Shown in pieces: positions 44,018 to 54,000 of a stretch of DNA of 64,000 nt. Below the pieces are notes generated by a model that was given only the letters and a program-made list of their open reading frames with translations, was not told the origin of the DNA and did no database searches. Both the position numbers and the translations under genes were made by a program. Within the stretch, counting starts at the first letter, position 1. Every line of letters begins with the position of its first letter. The stretch lies in assembly GCA_002354095.1 (NCBI GenBank), contig DEKX01000032.1, positions 71,630 to 135,629 on the forward strand, read 5' to 3'. This stretch comes from Prevotella sp. UBA2711 (GTDB lineage Bacteria > Bacteroidota > Bacteroidia > Bacteroidales > Bacteroidaceae).

Positions 44018-44953
44018 TCACTGCGACTGGCGAAGCTGGATGAGGGTGAAGTCGAAGCGGAGACCGCCTTGAGGGTTGTTGCTGACAGAGATTTGACCAC
44101 CATGAAGCAGGACGGCATTCTTGACAATGGCAAGACCCAGTCCTGTGCCGCCTATCTGACGGCTGCGACTCTTGTCAATACGGTAGAAACGCTCGAAGAG
44201 ACGGGGCAGATGCACGGGTGCAACACCTGCACCATTGTCGCTGAAAACGAAGTGCCAACCCTTTTCTTCTTGTTTGGCCGAGAGCATGATAGTGGTGCCT
44301 GGACCGGCATAGTTGATGGCATTGTCGGTGAGATTGCGGAAAATACTGTAAAGCAATTGCCAGTTGCCCTGTATGCAAATGTCCTGAGGCAGGCAGTTCT
44401 TGAAGGTCATTTGTTTCTTGGCAAGCATCTGTTCCGACTCCAACGTGATATCTGCTACCAGCACCGAGATGTCAACGCGTTCGCGTTGTAATACCTCTGG
44501 GGCATAGTCAATCTTGTTAAGTGTTGAGATGTCTTGCAGAAGGGCAGACAGGCGGCGAGCCTGAGCATTGGTTCGGACAATGAATTGTTCGCGAGTCTGT
44601 TGGTCAATATCGGGATTGTCGAGAATGGTGTCCGTGTAACCCAAGATGCTGGCAACAGGTGTCTTCAGTTCATGGGCAATGTTTTGTGTGAGTTCGCGCC
44701 GCATCTGATTCTGCTTCATCTGTTGCTCGCGGGAGATGCGCTCGTCCATTCGTCTGGCATAGCGCAGCAATAGCCATCCCAGTCCTGCCATCACCAGAAG
44801 CGAGAAGAGCAACAGGTGCCAGTCGCTGGTTTCGCCCAGTGGTATGTTGTTCTTGCGATCATAGTCTTCGAAAATGATAAAGAAAGTAGCGTAGATGGCA
44901 ACGATCACCATGACGCTGACCCACATCTTTTGTCCTTCCGTCCAGTTTTTCAT
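44018..44953 (-). CDS. Sensor histidine kinase (PhoR-like)
   Basis: 311 residues. Two membrane segments (about 11-28 and 46-63) flank a short extracytoplasmic loop of about 17 residues. The dimerisation box NIAHELKTPVASILGY carries His94, followed by N box FRNLTDNAINYAGPG, DNGAGV and GGTGLGLAIVK. It phosphorylates the response regulator encoded just upstream (4-base overlap). The very small sensor loop suggests it senses through the membrane or a partner, as PhoR does with the Pst transporter. Confidence 0.93.
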   Translation of the reverse strand: MKNWTEGQKMWVSVMVIVAIYATFFIIFEDYDRKNNIPLGETSDWHLLLFSLLVMAGLGWLLLRYARRMDERISREQQMKQNQMRRELTQNIAHELKTPVASILGYTDTILDNPDIDQQTREQFIVRTNAQARRLSALLQDISTLNKIDYAPEVLQRERVDISVLVADITLESEQMLAKKQMTFKNCLPQDICIQGNWQLLYSIFRNLTDNAINYAGPGTTIMLSAKQEEKGWHFVFSDNGAGVAPVHLPRLFERFYRIDKSRSRQIGGTGLGLAIVKNAVLLHGGQISVSNNPQGGLRFDFTLIQLRQSQ

Positions 44954-45642
44954 TTCCTCTCGTAATCTATGAAATAGTAGCCATAGCCATGTCGGGCTAC
45001 AATGCAGGAAGCATAGTTTCCCAGTTTCTTACGCAGTCGGGTGATGTTGACATCCACCGTACGGTCTGATACAACCACGTCTTTGGGCCATACCAATTCC
45101 AATAATTGCTGACGGGTGAACAGTTGTCCGCGATGGCGCATCAGCAAATCCAGCAGTTCGAACTCAGTCTTTGTCAGGGTGATGGACTCACCGTCGATGG
45201 AGGCATTCTTAGTAGCATGGTCAATGGTTAGTCCCATGTACTTCAGAATATCATCTGTCGCGTTTGAAAGAGGTTGGCTTCTGTTGAGCACCGCCTTCAC
45301 ACGCGCCATTACTTCACGGATAGAGAAAGGCTTCGTGATGTAGTCGTCGGCTCCAAGTCCGAAGCCCTGCAGGGTGTCGTGTTCTGTATCTTTTGCTGTC
45401 AGAAAGATGATGGGGATTCGGGCAGTCTTTGGGTCAACCTTCATCTGTTCTGTCATTTCAAAGCCCGAAATTCCAGGCATCATCACATCAAGCAGCAACA
45501 GGTCTGCCCATGCCAGATGTTTCAAAGCTTCTTCGGCAGAATAGGCAGCTTTGGCATCATAGCCCGAAACCTTCAGATTGAACAACAGGATGTCACACAA
45601 ATCCTGTTCATCGTCCACTACTAAGATACGTTTTTGTCTCAT
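44950..45642 (-). CDS. OmpR/PhoB-family response regulator
   Basis: 230 residues. Receiver domain with Asp10/Asp11 and the phosphorylated Asp52 (LLLLDVMMPG), the conserved threonine and lysine in FLTAKD and YITKPFS, then a winged-helix DNA-binding domain from about 130 (LTKTEFELLDLLMRHRGQLFTRQQLLELVW). Such regulators bind direct repeats 11 bases apart. A TATCTTTG box on the reverse strand (45658-45651) ends 8 bases before the ATG. The gene lies 42 bases downstream of the Na/Pi cotransporter gene. Confidence 0.95.
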   Translation of the reverse strand: MRQKRILVVDDEQDLCDILLFNLKVSGYDAKAAYSAEEALKHLAWADLLLLDVMMPGISGFEMTEQMKVDPKTARIPIIFLTAKDTEHDTLQGFGLGADDYITKPFSIREVMARVKAVLNRSQPLSNATDDILKYMGLTIDHATKNASIDGESITLTKTEFELLDLLMRHRGQLFTRQQLLELVWPKDVVVSDRTVDVNITRLRKKLGNYASCIVARHGYGYYFIDYERK

Positions 45643-45684
45643 ACTGCTTGCAAAGATACAAATAATTGTCGAAAAAACATCATG

Positions 45685-47367
45685 TTACAGTCCAAATCTT
45701 GCTTGAACCACATTCACCACGTAGTCGCCCAACTTTTCGCATTCATTGATGAAGTCGGAGAATATAGTGCCAATGGAGTAGTCGTACTCCCTGTCATTGA
45801 CGGCTTGGATGTTTTCGTCCTTCAGTCGCTGACGCATCTGGTTGATGTCGTTCTCTATCCGGTAGGTGTCGCGAATGTCATATTCTTTGGCGTGTCCGCT
45901 CATCACGATATTCATCTGTGTCAGCGCATCGTCTGCCAACGCCATCATCACATGCACCTTATTGTAGAGTTCTGGGGTGAAGTCATGGCCCGACTCCAGA
46001 CGTCTGTTCAGGGTGCGTGCCATGTTGTAGCAGGCATCGCCAATAGATTCGAGCTCGCTGATTTCGCGCATCATCTGGCGAACCTTCGTCTTGGTAATGT
46101 CACTCAGATGGTTGTCGCTCACCTGTTCCAGGAAACGGGCAATCTCTATTTCCATCTTGTCTGTGATGTCCTCCTGATGGGCTATCTGACTGAATAGCCT
46201 TTGAAACTTCTCTTCGTCCTTTTCATCCGTCAGTTGGCGCACCATACCGAACATCTGCTGGACACGCTGTGCAAAATGTCCTGTTTCCTTCTGAGCCTGA
46301 AGGACGGAAATTTCAGGCGTCTGAACCAGATTAGCCTGAATGTAGCGCAACTTGAATTCCTCTTGTTCGACTTTTTCCTGTTCTGGCATTAACCAGCAGA
46401 CTACTCGCTCAATCTGTGGAATGAATCCAAGCAGGATGGCTGTATTCGTCACATTAAAACAGGTGTGGAAGGTAGCCAGTACAATAGGCAACAGCGCAGC
46501 CTGACCGCCCTGTGTGGGGTCGTAGCCTACCAATCTGCAAACCATATTGACAAAAGGATAGAATACGCATAGCACCCAGATAACGCCAAACACATTGAAC
46601 AGCAAGTGGGCCAGGGCCGCACGGCGAGCCTGCGTGTTAGCACCAAGTGCTGCGAGGTTGGCAGTAGCTGTTGTCCCGATATTCTCACCCATTACCAAAG
46701 CAATACCCAAGTAGATGGGCAGCACTCCTGTGGAGCAGAGCAGAATGGTAATAGCCATCACCGCTGCCGACGATTGTACGATACAGGTAATGACAGTTCC
46801 GATAGCCAGGAAAGCCAGTATCGTCCAATAACTGCCTGTATCGAAAGAAGCGAAGAAATCGACTACAGCCTGATTATGAGCTAAATCCAGTTCCTTGCCC
46901 GCCGTACTCAGCATGACCAGCGAGAGAAACATAAAGGCAATACCAAACAGGAAATCGCCTAAGAAGCGGTGTTGCTTTTTGTAAATCAATATCATACCTA
47001 CAAAGAAGGCAGGGAATACGATGTTGGTAAGATCTACGTTATAGCCCAACGACATAATCCATGCAGTGAGTGTGGTACCGATATTGGCGCCCATAATCAC
47101 AGAAATGGCCTGCCCAAGAGTGAGCAGGCCTGCAGAGACGAATGATACGGTCATCACAGTAGTAGCTGACGATGACTGTACGGCGCTTGTAATAAAAGTT
47201 CCAGTCAACATTCCTGTCAGTCGGTTGGTCGTCATACGGGCCAGAATGTGACGGAGCTGTGGACCTGCCATTTTCTGCAAGGCATCACTCATCATTTTCA
47301 TGCCATAAATCAGCAAGCCGAGTGCGCCTAACAGCTTCAGTCCTATCATGAAATAATTTTGTGTCAT
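45685..47367 (-). CDS. Na/Pi cotransporter with PhoU-like domain
   Basis: 560 residues. Two inverted Na_Pi_cotrans repeats are marked by TSAVQSSSATTVMTVSFVSAG (about 60-80) and CIVQSSAAVMAITILLCSTG (about 190-210), the QSSS motifs of the family; membrane segments run to about 330. Residues about 340-560 are a helical PhoU-like domain (MREISELESIGDACYNMART, NEADKLGDYV-like end). It imports phosphate with sodium. Lying next to a PhoB/PhoR-like pair and behind a repeated TTGTA array, it is a good candidate for a phosphate-controlled gene. Confidence 0.93.
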   Translation of the reverse strand: MTQNYFMIGLKLLGALGLLIYGMKMMSDALQKMAGPQLRHILARMTTNRLTGMLTGTFITSAVQSSSATTVMTVSFVSAGLLTLGQAISVIMGANIGTTLTAWIMSLGYNVDLTNIVFPAFFVGMILIYKKQHRFLGDFLFGIAFMFLSLVMLSTAGKELDLAHNQAVVDFFASFDTGSYWTILAFLAIGTVITCIVQSSAAVMAITILLCSTGVLPIYLGIALVMGENIGTTATANLAALGANTQARRAALAHLLFNVFGVIWVLCVFYPFVNMVCRLVGYDPTQGGQAALLPIVLATFHTCFNVTNTAILLGFIPQIERVVCWLMPEQEKVEQEEFKLRYIQANLVQTPEISVLQAQKETGHFAQRVQQMFGMVRQLTDEKDEEKFQRLFSQIAHQEDITDKMEIEIARFLEQVSDNHLSDITKTKVRQMMREISELESIGDACYNMARTLNRRLESGHDFTPELYNKVHVMMALADDALTQMNIVMSGHAKEYDIRDTYRIENDINQMRQRLKDENIQAVNDREYDYSIGTIFSDFINECEKLGDYVVNVVQARFGL

Positions 47368-47383
47368 CTTCCTTTTTTTTACG

Positions 47384-47415
47384 CAAAATTAAGTAGATTA
47401 GGTTGATGTTGCAAA
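47384..47415 (-). promoter_or_regulatory. Promoter of the Na/Pi cotransporter gene
   Basis: On the reverse strand TTTG (47415-47412), 20 bases, then TAATTTTG (47391-47384) and CG. The ATG is 16 bases further on. Confidence 0.78.
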
Positions 47416-47420
47416 CAAAA

Positions 47421-47476
47421 ACAATTACAATACAATTACATGTATGAAGTGTAACTGTATTGTAATTGTATTGTAA
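47421..47476. promoter_or_regulatory. TTGTA-repeat array upstream of the Na/Pi cotransporter (possible Pho box)
   Basis: ACAATTACAATACAATTACA (47421-47440) and an inverted copy at 47455-47476 containing TGTAATTGTATTGTAA. Each arm also holds direct repeats of TGTATTGTAAT at about 11-base spacing, the spacing preferred by OmpR/PhoB regulators. The array starts 6 bases upstream of the -33 element, where an activator would bind. Confidence 0.6.
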
Positions 47477-47496
47477 CTTTGGAAGAGGTTCTTATC

Positions 47497-48740
<1,244 letters not shown>

Positions 48741-48744
<4 letters not shown>

Positions 48745-50165
48745 TCTGGCTGTTGGCTGTTGGCTTTTAGCAATTGACAATAGGTCACTATAGGATGCTT
48801 GGCAGCCAGCACATCATCCACTCGTCCGATGGGCGTGTTGTGGGGTGCCGACTTCACAAGGTCGGGATTCACCTTGGCTTCCTCTGCTATCTGGCGCATC
48901 ACACTGATAAAACCGTCAATGGTGTCTTTCGACTCATTCTCGGTGGGTTCTATCATCAGCGATTCGTGGAACAACAGCGGGAAATAGATGGTGGGTGCAT
49001 GATAGCCATAGTCGAGCAGTCGTTTGGCTACATCCATGGTGGTGACACCTGTCGATTTGTCCTTCAGTCCGTCGAATACGAATTCATGTTTGCACAAGCC
49101 CTCAATAGGCAACTCGTAAACATCCTTCAGACACTCCTTGATATAATTGGCATTGAGCGTAGCCAACGGTCCCACCTCTTTCATATGTTCCCGTCCTAAT
49201 GTAAGGATATACGCATAGGCGCGCATCACGACGGCAAAGTTACCGCTGGAGTATGGACTGACGTAAGGCAGGAAGGGCTCCAAACCTTTGCGCACTCCTA
49301 CAGGACCGCTGCCGGGACCACCTCCGCCATGAGGTGTGGAGAATGTCTTGTGAAGGTTGATATGCATCACATCGAAACCCATATCGCCAGGGCGGCAAGC
49401 ACCTAACATCGGGTTGAGGTTGGCGCCATCGTAATACATCAGTCCACCGCAGTCATGTATCATCTTGGCAATGCGAGGAATGTCGCGTTCGAAGAGTCCC
49501 AAGGTGTTGGGGTTCGTCATCATCATGGCTGCGATGTTTGGACCTTCTTGATTTACAAGATTCTCCAGATCTTCCAGATCGACTAACCCCTTCTTTGTAC
49601 TTTTCACTTCCAGAATTTCAAGACCGCAGACCGCTGCTGAGGCAGGATTCGTGCCGTGTGCTGAATCAGGCACAATAACCTTTGTGCGAGCCTCATCGCC
49701 ACGCGACTGGTGATAGCCACGGATGACCATCAATCCCGTCAGTTCACCATGAGCACCGGCAAAGGGCTTCAAGGTGAAATCTGCTAATCCTGTCAGTTCG
49801 CATAGGGCTTTCTTCAGCAAAGTGCTGACAGCCTGGGCACCAACTGTAGTATCCTTAGGTTGTAAGGGGTGCAGGTTGGCAAACTGAGGTAGGGCAGCCA
49901 TCTCCTCATTGATTTTCGGATTGTATTTCATGGTGCAAGAGCCCAAGGGATAGAAACCATTATCAACACCGAAATTGTTGGCAGAGAGATTGGTATAGTG
50001 GCGCACCACTGTCATCTCATCACATTCCGGCAGTTGAGCAGCCTCTTGGCGTTGCATATCAGCAGGGATATCATAGTTGCCAAAACGATTCTTGGGCAGG
50101 GAATATCCTTTGCGTCCAGTCTTCGACAGTTCGAAGATAAGATTTCCGTATAGTCGATTATTCAT
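48741..50165 (-). CDS. gcvPB: Glycine dehydrogenase (decarboxylating) subunit 2
   Basis: 474 residues from ATG 50165 (MNNRLYGNLIFELSKTGRKGYSLP); the 20 codons of open frame before it lie inside gcvPA. The pyridoxal-phosphate lysine is in INLHKTFSTPHGGGGPGSGP. It pairs with GcvPA to decarboxylate glycine and load the aminomethyl group on GcvH. The last 11 residues (QLLKANSQQPE) come from a heptad-repeat stretch at the lpdA junction and are probably not part of the ancestral protein. It overlaps gcvPA by 8 bases and lpdA by 4. Confidence 0.95.
48744..48778. repeat. Heptad repeat at the gcvPB-lpdA junction
   Basis: 7-base units such as TTCTGGC, TGTTGGC, TGTTGGC, TTTTAGC, AATTGAC on the + strand. 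They encode the C-terminal tail of GcvPB and, in another frame, the spurious extension before the LpdA start. Confidence 0.65.
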
Positions 50166-51486
50166 AGTTGATACATTTAATGAAGTGGTCGATTTCCTCT
50201 TTGGTACGCTTCTCCGTGACAGCAATCATCAGTTGATCATCTGCTATTTTGATTCCTCCGAAGATGCCTTCTGACTGTAGGCGTTCCAACAATTTGTCAA
50301 GATGGCCTTTATAACGTACAACAAACTCGTTGAAGAAGGGTTGGTCATAAACTAACTCGAATTGACCGGTAGCCAACAGATGCTCGCAGAGATAATGAGC
50401 TCCCGCATACGACAGTTGCGCAGCCTCGCGCAGTCCTTCCTTACCCATCAGCGACATATAAATGGTGACAAAGAGAGCCATCAGACTCTGGTTAGAACAG
50501 ATATTCGAGGTGGCTTTCTGTCGGCGGATATGTTGCTCACGGGCCTGCAATGTCAGCACAAAGGCGCGCTGGTCGCGGCTATCCTTTGTCATGCCTACGA
50601 TGCGGCCCGGCATTTTGCGGATGAGTTTCTCCGTGCAGCACATATAGCCCACGTATGGACCGCCAAACTGCATGGGAATACCCAGTGACTGTCCGTCACC
50701 TACCGCAATATCGGCGCCCCATTCACCTGGTGTCTTTAGAACAGCTAAATCGGCAGCCACACTATCCATCATGAAAAGTCCTTTCTGTTCGTGGATAGCA
50801 TCCGCAAATCCTGTGTAGTCCTCCACGATGCCATAGTAGTTGGGCTGTTGAACGAGTACACCAGCCACTTGATGCTCATGTAGGGAAAGTAAGGATTTTA
50901 GATGGGATAGGGAGGTGACGCCATCCTGTTGAGGAATCATCTCCAATTGAATGCCATGAAAGTGCGCATAGGTCTCAATCACCTTCAATGTCTTAGGGTC
51001 GATGGTCTCACTGATGAGAACCATATTCTGCTTCTTGCCGGCAGCAACAGCCATCATCACAGCCTCAGCAGCAGCTGTAGTACCATCGTACATCGAGGCA
51101 TTGGAGATATCCATCCCTGTCAGTTCTGCCATCATTGACTGATACTCAAAAATATAATGGAGTGTTCCCTGAGAGATTTCTGCCTGATAAGGGGTGTAAC
51201 TCGTCAGGAACTCGGAACGGCTGAGCAGTTGGGGAATAACGGCTGGCATATAATGGTCATAGACACCGGCACCGCCAAAGCAAATCAGTTGCTGATTCTG
51301 TGCCCCCAGCTTCTCGAATAACTGGCGAACCTCAATCTCACTCATCTGCTCAGGCAATTGATAATCACCATGAAAACGGATCTCATCAGGAATCTCAGCA
51401 TAGAGGTCGTTGAGGCTCTTGACCCCAACTTTCTCCATCATCGCCTGAAGATCGTCTTCGGTGTGAGGGAAATATTTAAACATCAT
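50158..51486 (-). CDS. gcvPA: Glycine dehydrogenase (decarboxylating) subunit 1
   Basis: 442 residues from ATG 51486 (TTG 51489 and ATG 51483 are alternatives). FKYFPHTEDDLQAMMEKVGV, FGGAGVYDHYMPAVIPQLLSRSEFLTSYTPYQAEISQGTLH and the C-terminal KATSNICSNQSLMAL are typical of the N-terminal half of the glycine cleavage P-protein. It has no lysine for the cofactor and works as a heterodimer with GcvPB. Third from last gene of the glycine cleavage operon, 23 bases after gcvH. Confidence 0.95.
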   Translation of the reverse strand: MMFKYFPHTEDDLQAMMEKVGVKSLNDLYAEIPDEIRFHGDYQLPEQMSEIEVRQLFEKLGAQNQQLICFGGAGVYDHYMPAVIPQLLSRSEFLTSYTPYQAEISQGTLHYIFEYQSMMAELTGMDISNASMYDGTTAAAEAVMMAVAAGKKQNMVLISETIDPKTLKVIETYAHFHGIQLEMIPQQDGVTSLSHLKSLLSLHEHQVAGVLVQQPNYYGIVEDYTGFADAIHEQKGLFMMDSVAADLAVLKTPGEWGADIAVGDGQSLGIPMQFGGPYVGYMCCTEKLIRKMPGRIVGMTKDSRDQRAFVLTLQAREQHIRRQKATSNICSNQSLMALFVTIYMSLMGKEGLREAAQLSYAGAHYLCEHLLATGQFELVYDQPFFNEFVVRYKGHLDKLLERLQSEGIFGGIKIADDQLMIAVTEKRTKEEIDHFIKCINYE

Positions 51487-51509
51487 CAAAAATCGTTATG
51501 TCGAAAATA

Positions 51510-51890
51510 TTATTTCTCGCAGAAGGCAGCATAAGCCTTGGCATCCATCAGATTGTTGAGCTCAGACTTGTCGCTGATTTCAACCTTGATAATCCAGTTA
51601 GCGAAAGCATCCTGATTCACCAGCTCTGGCTGATCGTCGAGGGCTTCATTCACTTCCACAATAGTACCACTGACTGGCGACATCAAATCGCTGGCAGCTT
51701 TGACACTCTCAACGGCACCAAATTCTTCGCCTGCCGTTACCTCATCATCTACCTCGGGAAGGTCCACATAAACAACATTGCCCAAAGCATTCTGCGCATA
51801 GTCGGTGATACCGATATAGCCGAAATTACCTTCCACTCTAACATACTCATGCGACTCGCTGTAATAGAGTCCTTCAATTACTTTTGCCAT
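51510..51890 (-). CDS. gcvH: Glycine cleavage H protein
   Basis: 126 residues, the standard length. The lipoylated lysine is Lys64 in GAVESVKAASDLMSPVSG. The lipoyl arm shuttles the aminomethyl group between P, T and L proteins. The lipoate ligase that could modify it is encoded two genes upstream. Confidence 0.97.
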   Translation of the reverse strand: MAKVIEGLYYSESHEYVRVEGNFGYIGITDYAQNALGNVVYVDLPEVDDEVTAGEEFGAVESVKAASDLMSPVSGTIVEVNEALDDQPELVNQDAFANWIIKVEISDKSELNNLMDAKAYAAFCEK

Positions 51891-51914
51891 AATATTCTTT
51901 TGGTTTTTAGTTAT

Positions 51915-52991
51915 TTATTTCTTGTAATGTTTGTCGTAGAAACGTTTTTTGCAGACCGTTCCAGGGAACGTCTTCTTGCGAATCTGGATTTCCACCTCAG
52001 TGCCAAGAGCTGCATACTGACTGTCAATCAATGCCATGCAGACACTCTTGTCGGTGGAGATGGTGTGATAGCCGGTAGTCACTTCGCCAATTACGTTGCC
52101 ATCCTTCAGCACCGCATAGCCGTGGCGGGGAATAGCCTTGTCGTGCAGTTCAATACCTACCAGTTTCTTGTCAACACCTTCAGTCTTCTGGCGTGCAAGC
52201 GCTTCTTTGCCGATGAACTCCGCCTTGTCGAGCTTGACGAAGATGCCTAAGCCTGCCATGATAGGTGATATGTTCTCTGATAGTTCGTCACCATAAAGCG
52301 GTAGTCCCACTTCAAAGCGCAAAGTGTCTCGACACCCCAGTCCACAGGGTTTTACACCTGCTGCCATTAACTGATCCCAATAGCGGCGTATGGCATCAGC
52401 TCCTGCGTAGATTTCAAAACCATCCTCTCCCGTGTAGCCGGTTCGCGATACTATCATGTCATCCATGCATTTGAAGGTATAGAAGGTTAGTTCTTTGCAT
52501 GGAATACGCAGAACTTCCTCCATCACTTTTTCTGCTTCCGGTCCTTGAATTGCCAGTTCACCGTATTGGTCGCTTTGGTGATTCAGTGTGATGTCAAAGC
52601 CTTTGGCTTGCTGTTGTATCCATTCCCAGTCCTTATCAATATTGGCAGCATTGATAACCAGGAAGAAACGGTCGGCTGCCATCTTATAAACCAGCAGGTC
52701 ATCGACGACACCACCATTCTCATAACACATCATGCCATAGACAATTTTGCCTTCAGGAATATTACTTACGTCATTGGTGAAGATGTGGTTGACATAGCGT
52801 TCAGCCTCCTTACCGCTGACGAGTACCTCTCCCATGTGGCTCACGTCGAAAACACCACAGTGCTGGCGCACGGCATTGTGTTCATCAACAATATTGGTGT
52901 ATTGAATAGGCATGTCGAAACCGCCAAAAGGAGAAATTAATGCTCCAAGCGCTACATGCTTGTCATAGAGACAGGTTTGTTTGTTGTCCAT
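51915..52991 (-). CDS. gcvT: Glycine cleavage T protein (aminomethyltransferase)
   Basis: 358 residues. Typical motifs are FDVSHMGEVLVSG near residue 50, SRTGYTGEDGFEIY near 190 and GLGCRDTLRFEVGLPLYGDEL near 230. It transfers the methylene group from GcvH to tetrahydrofolate and releases ammonia. It lies 9 bases after lplA and 24 before gcvH. Confidence 0.97.
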   Translation of the reverse strand: MDNKQTCLYDKHVALGALISPFGGFDMPIQYTNIVDEHNAVRQHCGVFDVSHMGEVLVSGKEAERYVNHIFTNDVSNIPEGKIVYGMMCYENGGVVDDLLVYKMAADRFFLVINAANIDKDWEWIQQQAKGFDITLNHQSDQYGELAIQGPEAEKVMEEVLRIPCKELTFYTFKCMDDMIVSRTGYTGEDGFEIYAGADAIRRYWDQLMAAGVKPCGLGCRDTLRFEVGLPLYGDELSENISPIMAGLGIFVKLDKAEFIGKEALARQKTEGVDKKLVGIELHDKAIPRHGYAVLKDGNVIGEVTTGYHTISTDKSVCMALIDSQYAALGTEVEIQIRKKTFPGTVCKKRFYDKHYKK

Positions 52992-53000
52992 AGTTGTTTT

Positions 53001-53972
53001 TTAATCAGTTAGTAATAATATAAAGTCAACTTTCAATAAGTTCATAATAATATCGTCAATGCGGTCAGGCAGAATACGGCTGATGGCCCCTGCTTCCAGC
53101 GGTACGCCCTTCAGCTTGTTGAGCAATCCGTTATCCAAATCGCCTATTAGGAAGAAGTCGCCCATCAGATTGACACTCTTGATGATGCCATTCTTCAGTT
53201 CGATGCGTGCCTCAAATTCACCGACACCTTCTATGCGGCGTTTCTTGATGAGGGTGTAACGGGGATTCTTGCCGTAGATGAACTCGTCCGACAGATATTC
53301 TTGTTCCATTACTTCTATCTGCTTGACATCTTCCTCGCTAAGCATATAGTCTTCCTCACAGAGATGGTCATGTACGAAAGCCATGAACTCAGGCAACGTG
53401 AGTTTGACGTGATTCTTCAGAAAATCTACACGCTGGTGGATGCTCTTCACCCCTTTCGAGATGAGTTTTGTGTCAGGTGGGGTGATTGCTCCTGCCATGT
53501 TGAGCATGTCCGTATCAAAGAGCATGGTGCCATGAACGATGCTGTGACCGGCAATCTTATAGAACGCATTTCCAGATACTTTCTTGTTGCCGACCATCAC
53601 ATCGTTACGACCTGATGGCGAAGCGTCAACACCCAGTCGTTGAAGGGTGTTAACCACCATATTAATATATCGGTTAAAGGTGAAACCTACCTGTTCTTCC
53701 GTCGTGATGTATGAGAACATCACATTATTCATGTCGGCATACACACATCCGCCCCCACTTTTACGGCGATAGGTTTGGATATGGTGCTTCCGACAGAATT
53801 CCAGATTGACCTCGTTTTCTATCAATTGATTGCGGCCGAAGATTACACTCGGCTCTACCTGCCACATGAAAAAACAGTCGTCCGCCTTCACGTTGTTGGC
53901 GACATACTCCTCCATCGCAAGATAAAAGGAGAGTCGGCGAACCTGCTTGTCTGGCAGTGCAATGTATAGCAT
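53001..53972 (-). CDS. lplA: Lipoate-protein ligase A
   Basis: 323 residues. The lipoate-binding motif RRKSGGGCVYADMNNVMFSYI and the catalytic lysine region GNKKVSGNAFY are present, and the C-terminal accessory domain (EARIELKNGIIKSVNLMGDFFL) makes it a full-length LplA. It activates lipoate with ATP and attaches it to acceptor lysines, here presumably GcvH Lys64. It opens the glycine cleavage gene block and starts 28 bases after nadB, leaving no room for a glycine riboswitch. Confidence 0.94.
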   Translation of the reverse strand: MLYIALPDKQVRRLSFYLAMEEYVANNVKADDCFFMWQVEPSVIFGRNQLIENEVNLEFCRKHHIQTYRRKSGGGCVYADMNNVMFSYITTEEQVGFTFNRYINMVVNTLQRLGVDASPSGRNDVMVGNKKVSGNAFYKIAGHSIVHGTMLFDTDMLNMAGAITPPDTKLISKGVKSIHQRVDFLKNHVKLTLPEFMAFVHDHLCEEDYMLSEEDVKQIEVMEQEYLSDEFIYGKNPRYTLIKKRRIEGVGEFEARIELKNGIIKSVNLMGDFFLIGDLDNGLLNKLKGVPLEAGAISRILPDRIDDIIMNLLKVDFILLLTD

Positions 53973-54000
53973 AGATGATCAATTGTAGGTTGCTTGTTGT

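Noticed and set aside
53973..54000. Glycine riboswitch before the glycine cleavage genes
   Set aside because: Only 28 bases separate nadB and lplA; no room for an aptamer and none seen at the nadB promoter.
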